This document shows positions 1 through 6,059 of a stretch of DNA of 13,367 nt, piece after piece (within the stretch, counting starts at the first letter, position 1; each line of letters starts with the position of its first letter). The position numbers and the translations under genes were made by a program. The DNA is from an uncultured Erysipelotrichaceae bacterium (GTDB lineage Bacteria > Bacillota_I > Bacilli_A > Erysipelotrichales > Erysipelotrichaceae), in assembly GCA_902803275.1 (NCBI GenBank), contig CADCPE010000026.1, positions 1 to 13,367 on the forward strand. Reading direction: 5' to 3'. The notes beneath the pieces were generated by a model. That model made no database searches. It saw only the letters and a list, made by a program, of their open reading frames with translations, and was not told the origin of the DNA.

Positions 1-435
1 ATCCCCATCATCTATACCAAAGGCCTTAAGGAAATGAACTTCGGGACATATGAAGGCACAAGGATCGAAAATCATCTTCAGGAAATAGACGAAAGAAGAT
101 TCTCCAGCTTTGACTGGTCAGATGTCGGTGGTGAAGATCGAAGGATGCTGGAAGAAAGAGTCAAAAAGACCTATCAGCAGATCTGCGAGGAAGTTGAAGA
201 TAACGACAAGATCCTGATCGTTTCTCATGGAGCGATCTTCCTGCATATGCTGGATTTTCTGTTTGGCTTAGATATAAAGAAGTATATAGAACTGATCAAA
301 AATGAACCGGCCGAATACCTGCCGATACCTAACGGCTATGCCGCACATTTTGTCAGATGCAATGATAAATATGATATTATCAAATTAAACAAGAGAGATG
401 ATTCAATTCTGAGATCATTGAAGGAAAGGAAATAA
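1..435 (+). CDS. Histidine phosphatase family protein, 3' part (5' end outside window)
   Basis: The frame is open from base 1, so the gene begins upstream; 144 residues are visible. The early GLKEMNFGTYEG segment matches the family's L-x-E-x-x-F-G-x-x-E-G signature. GGED near fragment residues 43-46 supplies the conserved Glu, and VSHGAIF near residues 74-80 carries the second catalytic His. The first catalytic motif (RHG, with the phospho-accepting His) must lie before the window. The family includes phosphoglycerate mutase-like enzymes and phosphatases of sugar phosphates, cobalamin precursors and phosphoproteins. A cytoplasmic small-molecule phosphatase is the likeliest role, but the substrate cannot be read from the sequence. 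The stop lies 1 base before the start of the next gene, and the AAGGAAAGGA ribosome site of that gene is inside this one, so the two are probably co-transcribed. Confidence 0.85.
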   Translation: MPIIYTKGLKEMNFGTYEGTRIENHLQEIDERRFSSFDWSDVGGEDRRMLEERVKKTYQQICEEVEDNDKILIVSHGAIFLHMLDFLFGLDIKKYIELIKNEPAEYLPIPNGYAAHFVRCNDKYDIIKLNKRDDSILRSLKERK

Positions 436-436
436 T

Positions 437-940
437 ATGTTTGACTTTTTCAAGAAAAAACCTGTATACGAACCGCTGAATCTCGACAACGACAAGATCA
501 GTTCCCTCGGTGATGGCAAGCTTATCCCGATCGAGTCAGTCAGCGATGAGATGTTTGCCCAGAAGATGCTGGGAGATTCGATCGCATTCAAATTTGCAGG
601 AAACGGCGTAAATATCTTTTCTCCGGTCAACGGCACACTGACAGTAATGTTCCCGACTGGCCATGCTTTCGGTCTTACAACGAAAGACGGCATTGAAGTA
701 TTGGTTCACATCGGTGTCGATACCGTTGAAAACAAGGGTGTCGGATTCAAGATCCTGGAAAAGAAGCAGGGCGATGAAGTCAAGGCCGGTGATCCGATCG
801 TGGCAGTCGACTTCGACAAGCTATCAGCAAAATTTGATATGAGCACGATGCTGATCATCACAAACCCTAACGAGAAGAAAGTCGAACTTGTAAGAGAAGG
901 CGAAGTAAAACGCGACAGCATCGTCGGTACGATCTCGTAG
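437..940 (+). CDS. crr: PTS glucose-type IIA component, stand-alone (IIA-Glc/Crr-like)
   Basis: This 167-residue protein has the length of a single-domain EIIA-Glc. The core runs from PVNG (residues 63-66) to about residue 157. TGHAFGL places the accessory active-site His at residue 76, and VLVHIGVDTV places the phosphorylated His at residue 91, the pair used in the family to accept phosphate from HPr and pass it to an IIB domain. The GDEVKAGDPIV segment near residues 112-122 is also typical. No IIB or IIC domain is attached or encoded nearby, so it probably serves membrane PTS permeases elsewhere; a regulatory role in carbon control is also possible. The start is fixed by AAGGAAAGGA six to seven bases upstream. 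It is followed by an intrinsic terminator. The symbol is used in the sense of family membership. Confidence 0.9.
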   Translation: MFDFFKKKPVYEPLNLDNDKISSLGDGKLIPIESVSDEMFAQKMLGDSIAFKFAGNGVNIFSPVNGTLTVMFPTGHAFGLTTKDGIEVLVHIGVDTVENKGVGFKILEKKQGDEVKAGDPIVAVDFDKLSAKFDMSTMLIITNPNEKKVELVREGEVKRDSIVGTIS

Positions 941-961
941 TTGATATTTATATCATTAAAC

Positions 962-1005
962 AAAGAGCACTATCCATATTGATTGGAAGTGCTCTTTTAA
1001 TTTTT
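962..1005 (+). terminator. Intrinsic terminator after the IIA-Glc gene
   Basis: AAAGAGCAC (962-970) pairs with GTGCTCTTT (989-997) across an 18-base loop and is followed by a T-rich run interrupted by AA. It lies 21 bases past the IIA-Glc stop. It sits between convergent genes, so the same hairpin may slow minus-strand transcripts too, although the minus side has no good U tract. Confidence 0.8.
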
Positions 1006-1015
1006 CTGATATTGC

Positions 1016-1756
1016 TTATTCCTCTTCAAAAAGGTAGCGGTACATCATTTCCGGTCTTTCGATGAAATCCCTGGTGATCTGATAGTGTTCTGTTTCCCTG
1101 TATTCAACAGCTCTTATCCCTTCATCATCAAGTTCATAGATCCTGGCGCCGGGATAGGACATCAGGATCGGGGAATGCGTTGAAATGATAAACTGGGAAT
1201 CTTTCTCGAGATCATGGATCCTGACAAGCAGCTGCATCAGCCTTTGCGGCGAGATGGCCGCTTCTGGTTCATCCAGCAGATACAGTCCGTTGCCGGAGAA
1301 TCTGTTTGCGATAAGCGCCATAAAGCTTTCGCCATGGGACTGCAGATGCAGCGATACACCGCCATAGCTGTCAATGATCGGTCTGCCTCCTCCTCCCTTG
1401 TCGAGCTCATCAATATAGGATGCGACATTATAGAAACTTTCCGCTCTCAAGAAGAAACCGTCTTTGAAGTGCTTCCCTTTTCCTGTGATCATGTGTTCGT
1501 GAAGATCGGAATGGGTGTTGCTGGTAAAGAAGGAGAAGTTTTTTGTCCCTCCTTCAGCATTAAAGCCGCAGCTTATGGCCAGTGCTTCCATGATCGTTGA
1601 CTTGCCTGTTCCGTTTTCCCCGATCAGAAAAGTGACACGACGGTCAAACTTCAGAGGCTCTTTCATCAGATGCCTGACTGCAGGTATCTGATAGAGATAA
1701 TTGGCTTTATCGATGTTTTCTTCAACGCTGATACTTTTAATAAACAGATCTTCCAT
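1016..1756 (-). CDS. Small ABC-like AAA family ATPase (predicted ATPase, COG3910-like)
   Basis: A 246-residue cytoplasmic ATPase. Walker A is GENGTGKST (residues 46-54). An ABC-signature-like SHGES lies at 140-144, Walker B LYLLDEPEA at 158-166, and the switch His is in STHSP (H194). The length and motif order fit the compact family of predicted ATPases whose members are single-domain and of unknown biochemical role. There is no insertion domain, nuclease (TOPRIM) domain or partner gene, which argues against an OLD-type or abortive-infection system. A longer frame opens to 1891, but its extra 45 residues would lie over the divergent Nudix gene and do not resemble the family. The ATG at 1756, giving MEDLFIKSI, is preferred. 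No Shine-Dalgarno precedes this start; a TATAAT box ends 7 bases before it. Confidence 0.85.
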   Translation of the reverse strand: MEDLFIKSISVEENIDKANYLYQIPAVRHLMKEPLKFDRRVTFLIGENGTGKSTIMEALAISCGFNAEGGTKNFSFFTSNTHSDLHEHMITGKGKHFKDGFFLRAESFYNVASYIDELDKGGGGRPIIDSYGGVSLHLQSHGESFMALIANRFSGNGLYLLDEPEAAISPQRLMQLLVRIHDLEKDSQFIISTHSPILMSYPGARIYELDDEGIRAVEYRETEHYQITRDFIERPEMMYRYLFEEE

Positions 1757-1763
1757 CACGAAA

Positions 1764-1773
1764 ATTATATAAT
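1764..1773. promoter_or_regulatory. Palindromic bidirectional -10 element between divergent genes
   Basis: ATTATATAAT is a perfect 10-bp palindrome that reads TATAAT on both strands. The plus-strand box (1768-1773) predicts transcription starts near 1779-1781, with the Nudix ATG at 1782. The minus-strand box (1764-1769) predicts a start near 1757, with the ATPase ATG at 1756. Neither side has a convincing TTGACA at 16-18 bp. A promoter role is inferred from position. Confidence 0.55.
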
Positions 1774-1781
1774 ATGAATTG

Positions 1782-2162
1782 ATGAAAATACTGAAAGTGG
1801 TTGCGGCCATTATTGAAAAGAAGGATAAGATCCTCATTGCCCAAAGGCTCAAGGGAGATCTTGAAGGTCGCTGGGAGTTTCCCGGCGGCAAGTATGAGCC
1901 AGACGAGAGTGGCGAACAGGCTATAAAAAGAGAGATTCAGGAAGAGTTTGATGCGCAGCTCATCGTTAAAGGATATCTTTTCACGATAAAACATCAGTAC
2001 CCGGATTTCTATCTGGTGATGGACTGCTTCCGCTGCGCTCTTGAAGATGAAAACATCACTCTTCATGACCATAAGGCGATCAGGTGGATCGATCCGTATG
2101 AAGAAGCTGAATATGCGCCAGCCGATCTGAAGGTGATCGAAGAATACCGCAAACTGCTTTAG
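1782..2162 (+). CDS. MutT/NudG-like Nudix hydrolase
   Basis: A 126-residue Nudix protein of the size of MutT (8-oxo-dGTP diphosphatase) and its CTP/pyrimidine-acting relatives. It opens with a KVVAAIIEKKDKILIAQR strand pattern and a WEFPGGK entry into the Nudix box, as in MutT. The box spans residues 36-58 (G36, E42, R50, E51, E54, E55), so the Mg-binding glutamates are complete. The usual Gly before the last position is Asp57. Such enzymes hydrolyse damaged nucleoside triphosphates to monophosphate and pyrophosphate; the exact substrate is not certain. A TTG directly precedes the ATG, but the ATG at 1782 is the natural start. No ribosome site is visible before it. The gene leads a probable operon with the lipoprotein phosphatase, 39 bases downstream. 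Confidence 0.88.
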   Translation: MKILKVVAAIIEKKDKILIAQRLKGDLEGRWEFPGGKYEPDESGEQAIKREIQEEFDAQLIVKGYLFTIKHQYPDFYLVMDCFRCALEDENITLHDHKAIRWIDPYEEAEYAPADLKVIEEYRKLL

Positions 2163-2201
2163 AGATCTATTGAAGTCTAAAAACAGGCAGAAGGATTTGT
2201 T

Positions 2202-3392
2202 ATGAAAAGAATCGAAAAAGTATTATTGATTATCGTGGCAATGACGCTGCTTATGTGCTCTGGCTGTCAAAAGAAAGAGACGGCTATCGAGGAAGGGTCT
2301 GCAGAGCAGATCGGCGTCAAGACATATATCTCTGCAAGCCATATAAACAAATTCGGCAACATCTATACCGATCTGAAAAAACAGGATCTTTATGATGCGG
2401 GTTTTGAACTTGGCGATATCCTGACCATGAGCTTCCTTGGCCAAAAGGTCGAAGCACCGCTTGTCACCTCCTATTCCGATGTGACCTCTCTTTCTACAGG
2501 CATCTTTGCCCTGGAAGATCTTGAGACCATCACATTGGCGATAAACATGGGCGACTTCGCTTCTTATTACGGGATCGCTGAAAAGCAAAGCGAAAACGAT
2601 GAAGTGCTGTGGACTTTGAAAGACGGCGTTGATGATCCGGTCGAGATCGAATTCAGCATGAAAGAAAAGGGCGGATATAATGATCAATACACGATCCTGC
2701 AGCTGAAGTTCAGCAATGAACGGGAAGATTATAAACATTTAAGCGATGAAGAATTCGCCAATTTCCGCAATATCGCGACAAGCGGAATGGGCAAGAACGT
2801 CCTTTACCGTTCGTCGACAGCGATCGATGATGTATACAAACGGGCCAGCTACGCCGATGCCGCTGCCAGAAGCCATCACATAGCCTTTGTCATTAATCTG
2901 TCGGAAGATGAAGCAAATCTTCAGAATCTGCCCGGTTATGAGGAAACATATTTTGCGAGCATCAAGCATCTGACCAAGAACATCAATCTGGATGTGAAAT
3001 CGGAAGAAAACAGAAACGATACGGCCGAGTTCATGAGATGCTTCGCCAACAATGAAGGACCTTATCTTGTGCAATGTCTGCAGGGAAAGGACAGAACGGG
3101 TATTATCTGTGCGATCCTGGAAAGCCTGATGGGTGCTTCATACGACGAAATAGTCGAAGACTACATGGCGACATTCTACAACTGGTATGGCATCACCAAG
3201 GAAGACAGCGCTTATCAGATAATCGCCGAGATGAATATCATCAATACCCTGAAAACGATCTATGACAGCGATGATCTTAAAAATATCGACATGAAGCAGA
3301 AGGCCGAAGAATATCTCTCAGGTATCGGTCTGAGAGAAGAAGAGATCGCAGATATTAAAACCAACCTGTCTGCCGATTATGCGGAATACTAA
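2202..3392 (+). CDS. Lipoprotein: SAM-adenosyltransferase-C-like domain fused to a tyrosine phosphatase
   Basis: A 396-residue exported lipoprotein. Residues 1-21 form a signal peptide (KR, then a hydrophobic stretch) ending at a lipobox-like MCSGC with Cys22. Residues about 38-127 (INKFGNIYTDL near 48-58, LAINMGDFASYYG near 112-124) resemble the C-terminal barrel of SAM hydroxide adenosyltransferase/chlorinase proteins; this rests on pattern recall only. Residues about 185-345 are a Y_phosphatase3-type domain. FRNIA (188-192) and KNVLYRSS (198-205) lead to the P-loop C292-L-Q-G-K-D-R298-T-G. The residue before the nucleophile is Gln rather than the family's usual His. The enzyme would act outside the membrane, removing phosphate from protein or small ligands. 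The start is supported by AGAAGGA about seven bases upstream. It lies between the Nudix and dipeptidase genes with short gaps, so one operon is likely. Confidence 0.8.
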   Translation: MKRIEKVLLIIVAMTLLMCSGCQKKETAIEEGSAEQIGVKTYISASHINKFGNIYTDLKKQDLYDAGFELGDILTMSFLGQKVEAPLVTSYSDVTSLSTGIFALEDLETITLAINMGDFASYYGIAEKQSENDEVLWTLKDGVDDPVEIEFSMKEKGGYNDQYTILQLKFSNEREDYKHLSDEEFANFRNIATSGMGKNVLYRSSTAIDDVYKRASYADAAARSHHIAFVINLSEDEANLQNLPGYEETYFASIKHLTKNINLDVKSEENRNDTAEFMRCFANNEGPYLVQCLQGKDRTGIICAILESLMGASYDEIVEDYMATFYNWYGITKEDSAYQIIAEMNIINTLKTIYDSDDLKNIDMKQKAEEYLSGIGLREEEIADIKTNLSADYAEY

Positions 3393-3424
3393 AAGAATAT
3401 CAAGTTAGATAAAGGACACTGATC

Positions 3425-4060
3425 ATGATGATGAAATTTTCCGATGACAGAAGTGATTTTGTAGATCTGAGCGAGGTGATAGCTGATCTGATAACCGATA
3501 TCAGATATTACAGCGATTACAATTTTGTGGGGACAAGGATCGATGGCTATGAGCAACCAGTTGCCCTGCTGACAAGAAAAGCTGCAGAAGCTTTAAAACA
3601 GGCGGCTGACGAGGCCAGAGAAAAAGGCTATCGTTTCAAGATCTATGATACCTATCGTCCGCAGATGGCTGTCGATCATTTTGTAAGGTGGGCTGAAGAT
3701 CTTGAAGATACGAAGATGAAAGGATACTTCTATCCCGAGGTAAACAAGGAAGAACTCTTTGACAGAAGCTATATAGCTGCCCATTCAGGCCACAGCAGAG
3801 GCAGCAGCGTCGATCTGACACTGGTCGATATAAAAGACGGCAGAGATCTTGATGTCGGTGGACCTTTCGATTATTTCGGTGAGCTGTCCCATCCATCCTA
3901 CAGAGGTGTAAGTGATATTCAGCACGAAAACCGCATGTTTCTAAGAGATCTGATGGCAAGACACGGATTCACGCCGATCGAAGAGGAATGGTGGCATTTC
4001 AACTTTAAAGATGAACCTTATCCTGATACATATTTCACATTTCCTGTCAGAAAGGGATGA
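3425..4060 (+). CDS. VanX-type D-alanyl-D-alanine dipeptidase (M15 family)
   Basis: A 211-residue zinc peptidase of the size of VanX and DdpX. The substrate-binding Arg is in YDTYRPQ (R78). S-G-H-S-R-G-S-S-V-D (121-130) supplies zinc ligands H123 and D130, and E-W-W-H (188-191) supplies the catalytic Glu188 and the third ligand His191. The active site is therefore complete. The family hydrolyses D-Ala-D-Ala, which either removes the vancomycin target or lets cells reuse cell-wall D-Ala. There is no signal peptide, so it acts in the cytoplasm. No vanA/vanH ligase or dehydrogenase and no vanRS-like pair is near, so a housekeeping or peptidoglycan-recycling role is more likely than resistance. 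Three ATG codons run in tandem; the first is best spaced (8 bases) from AAAGGAC. It follows the lipoprotein gene by 32 bases with no terminator between. Confidence 0.88.
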   Translation: MMMKFSDDRSDFVDLSEVIADLITDIRYYSDYNFVGTRIDGYEQPVALLTRKAAEALKQAADEAREKGYRFKIYDTYRPQMAVDHFVRWAEDLEDTKMKGYFYPEVNKEELFDRSYIAAHSGHSRGSSVDLTLVDIKDGRDLDVGGPFDYFGELSHPSYRGVSDIQHENRMFLRDLMARHGFTPIEEEWWHFNFKDEPYPDTYFTFPVRKG

Positions 4061-4067
4061 CATAATT

Positions 4068-4073
4068 TATAAT
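4068..4073 (+). promoter_or_regulatory. Candidate -10 box for the NmrA-like reductase gene
   Basis: TATAAT lies just past the dipeptidase stop and about 30 bases before the reductase ATG, leaving room for a short leader that includes GAGGAGA. No strong -35 is seen 16-18 bases upstream, so read-through from the preceding operon remains possible. Confidence 0.4.
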
Positions 4074-4103
4074 AATAAGTATAAAAAAGAGGAGAAAATA
4101 ATC

Positions 4104-5051
4104 ATGAAACTATTATTGACCGGTGTAGATGGCAACCTGGGAGGCTATGCAGCTGACATCCTTTTGACATTGGAACCTAAAGAGAACCTGGTATACTGCG
4201 GCTACAATCCCGAATCATTGGTTAAGTATGCCGATCAGGGAGTAGAAACACACGTTACCAACTTCAATAATCCGGAAGGGCTTATAGAAGCGTTCAAGGG
4301 AGCCGATGCGCTCGCTTTGATCTCGATGCCGTTTGTCGGAGCGAAAAGACAGAACGCCCACAAAAACTGCGTCGATGCCGCCAAGGCAGCAGGCGTTAAG
4401 AAGATCGTCTATACTTCACTGGTAAACGCCGACGATGAGACCAACCCTTCAGTCGAGAAGAAGGATCATATCTATACGGAAAGATATATCGCTGATCAGG
4501 GGCTTGACTACATATTCCTGAGGAATTCTCAGTATGCGGAAGCCATGATCACCAACTACTTCACCTATGTGAAGATGGGCGGACCTCTGATGAACTCGCA
4601 GGGAGACGGACTGATGGCCTATATTTCGCGCAAGGACTGCGCCAAGGCTGTTGCCTATGCCTTGCACAGAGCGTTTGAACCGCAATATGATCATGCGGTT
4701 TTGAACATCAACGGACCTCAGCTGATGACGATCTCCAAATTCTGCCAGATCGGTAATGAAGAGACCGGAAACAATGTAAGCTATAAATTCGTAACTGATG
4801 AAGAGAACTACCAGATCTTTGATGCCATGGGTGTTCCTAGAACGACTGACGGTGTTTTCAAAGAAGGAAGTGAAGCTCCGTTCTCATCTGACGGCATGGT
4901 CACATTTGCCCAGGCTATCAGAGAAGGCAAGATGGATATCTGGACCCGCGACTTTGAAAGGCTTACCGGTGATAAACCGATCACCGTCAGGGAGATGTTC
5001 GCAAACAATGCCGAATACCAGATCGGCGATCGCCACTCTAAAGACGACTAG
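4104..5051 (+). CDS. NmrA/QorB-like NAD(P)-binding oxidoreductase
   Basis: A 315-residue atypical short-chain dehydrogenase. The N-terminus MKLLLTGVDGNLGG carries the T-G-x-x-G-x-L-G dinucleotide-binding loop (residues 6-13). ALISMPF, a helix rich in AAKAAGVKKIVYTS (near 96-109) and ISRKDCAKAVAYAL fit the NmrA/QorB group (NAD(P)H:quinone oxidoreductase 2 and related sensors). The family reduces quinones or senses the NAD(P)H state; which applies here is unknown. It is longer than QorB (about 286 residues), with an extra C-terminal stretch. The frame opens at 4011, overlapping the dipeptidase, but GAGGAGA eight to nine bases before 4104 and the Rossmann motif at the very N-terminus fix the start. 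It is probably its own transcription unit, ended by a terminator. Confidence 0.85.
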   Translation: MKLLLTGVDGNLGGYAADILLTLEPKENLVYCGYNPESLVKYADQGVETHVTNFNNPEGLIEAFKGADALALISMPFVGAKRQNAHKNCVDAAKAAGVKKIVYTSLVNADDETNPSVEKKDHIYTERYIADQGLDYIFLRNSQYAEAMITNYFTYVKMGGPLMNSQGDGLMAYISRKDCAKAVAYALHRAFEPQYDHAVLNINGPQLMTISKFCQIGNEETGNNVSYKFVTDEENYQIFDAMGVPRTTDGVFKEGSEAPFSSDGMVTFAQAIREGKMDIWTRDFERLTGDKPITVREMFANNAEYQIGDRHSKDD

Positions 5052-5063
5052 TCAGGATTCGAT

Positions 5064-5094
5064 AAGGGAGCCGCGCAAATGCAGCTCCTTTTTT
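5064..5094 (+). terminator. Intrinsic terminator after the NmrA-like gene
   Basis: AAGGGAGC (5064-5071) pairs with GCTCCTTT (5084-5091), with one G-U pair, across a 12-base loop. The right arm runs into six T residues. It lies 12 bases past the stop. Confidence 0.85.
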
Positions 5095-5112
5095 ATGCCT
5101 TCATAACTCATA

Positions 5113-5138
5113 TATAATAATGAATGTAAAATGTTCAT
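5113..5138 (+). promoter_or_regulatory. Candidate promoter region of the pseudo-signal-peptidase/sortase unit
   Basis: After the terminator, TATAAT at 5113-5118 is a good -10 box, and a second TATAAA occurs at 5145-5150. Between them ATGAA (5120-5124) and TTCAT (5134-5138) form a short inverted repeat with a 9-base spacer, which could be an operator overlapping the transcript start. No clear TTGACA is present. The assignment is positional. Confidence 0.4.
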
Positions 5139-5164
5139 GTTTCATATAAAAGAAAGGAGACGTC

Positions 5165-6055
5165 ATGGGTAGCAGTGAGAAAAAAGATATAGACCTGCCT
5201 GCCAGCAGCAAGAAACGCCGTCGCAGCGATAGATATAAGGCTGTTACTCATACGCGCAGCGAGCTGTATAAAGATAGACACTTAGCAAACCAAGAGATCC
5301 AAAAGCAGCTGAACAGCTCCACGCAGGAGAAGCCTGCAAGCCAAAGTCAGGCAAACGATCCTGTCACGAAAAAGGTCGACAGCCCAAGAGAAAATACACC
5401 TGTAAAGACAGCCGGACGGGAAGAAGAATATCTGTATGATCTTTTGAACAAGAAAATAGAAGAGGCAGAAAAGCAAGAAGAAACCATAGAGAAGCCAGAA
5501 CAGGATCGGAAAGAAAAAAACAGAAAGGAAAAAACAAAAGTCAAGGGGGTGTCTGAGGAAGAAGATACGATAAGGCCGCTATACGGTTTCCTTATCAAGC
5601 TTGGCGTTTTTTCGTTGCTGATGATCCTGATGTTCACTTTCCTGTTCGGAGTGAAAATAAACAGGGGAGACAGGATGTATCCCTTCATCATAGATGGCGA
5701 TGTCCTGATAACGATAAAGATCACATCATACAGTCCGGGTGATGTGGTGGTGTACAAGAGCCCTGAAACAGGAAAGAATGAAGTATCAAGGATTGCGGCC
5801 GCAGGTCCATGCGAAGTGGATATCTATAACGGGATATTCAGAGTTGACGGAGCAGCTTCGGATTTGGTGACATTCTATGAAACCTTCTGGGCAGAGAATT
5901 CAGCGATAGTATTTCCGTATGAAGTTACTGCTGACGGGTATTTTCTGCTGGATGACTACCGGCCTTTGGGAGAAGATGGCAGAGTGTTCGGGCAGATAAG
6001 CAAAAAAGATCTAAAAGGAAAAGTGATATACGTATTCCGTCTTAGAGGGATATAG
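5165..6055 (+). CDS. Signal peptidase I-like protein lacking the Ser/Lys catalytic dyad (SipA-like)
   Basis: A 296-residue protein. Residues 1-138 form a highly charged Lys/Glu/Arg-rich cytoplasmic tail, 141-163 one membrane segment, and the rest an S26-type fold outside. The fold is shown by R-G-D-R-M-Y-P with DGDVLI (167-182), SPGDVVVYKSPETG (190-203) and a box-E-like DDYRPLGEDGRVFG (263-276). In active family members the first block reads S-M-x-P with the nucleophile Ser; here that residue is Arg170. The general-base Lys before the conserved Arg is Ser208 (V-S-R-I). It should therefore not cleave signal peptides by the usual mechanism. A known parallel is SipA of streptococcal pilus loci, a dyad-less signal peptidase homologue needed for pilus assembly beside a sortase. 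The start is supported by AAGGAGA at five to six bases. The next gene, a sortase, begins four bases after the stop. Confidence 0.8.
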   Translation: MGSSEKKDIDLPASSKKRRRSDRYKAVTHTRSELYKDRHLANQEIQKQLNSSTQEKPASQSQANDPVTKKVDSPRENTPVKTAGREEEYLYDLLNKKIEEAEKQEETIEKPEQDRKEKNRKEKTKVKGVSEEEDTIRPLYGFLIKLGVFSLLMILMFTFLFGVKINRGDRMYPFIIDGDVLITIKITSYSPGDVVVYKSPETGKNEVSRIAAAGPCEVDIYNGIFRVDGAASDLVTFYETFWAENSAIVFPYEVTADGYFLLDDYRPLGEDGRVFGQISKKDLKGKVIYVFRLRGI

Positions 6056-6059
6056 ATTA

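Noticed and set aside
1757..1891. Upstream extension of the minus-strand ATPase to a start at 1891
   Set aside because: The extra 45 residues lie antisense over the Nudix gene, do not resemble the ATPase family and would swallow the divergent promoter. MEDLFIKSI at 1756 is the natural start.
1737..2072. Minus-strand 111-codon frame opposite the Nudix gene
   Set aside because: The Nudix gene on the plus strand has a complete motif set; the opposing frame is a shadow with no recognisable family.
1016..2162. ATPase plus Nudix gene as an anti-phage defence pair
   Set aside because: The ATPase lacks a nuclease or other effector domain, the genes are divergent rather than an operon, and no mobile-element context is present. 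Ordinary housekeeping families explain both.
3425..4060. Vancomycin resistance locus
   Set aside because: Only the dipeptidase is present; no D-Ala-D-Lac ligase, dehydrogenase or VanRS-like regulator is encoded in the window.
4011..4103. Upstream extension of the NmrA-like protein to 4011
   Set aside because: It overlaps the dipeptidase gene, puts 31 unrelated residues before the Rossmann motif and ignores the GAGGAGA ribosome site before 4104.
5282..5757. Minus-strand open frames opposite the signal-peptidase-like gene
   Set aside because: They mirror the Lys/Glu-rich coding strand (Ser/Phe-rich products), have no ribosome site and no recognisable domain.
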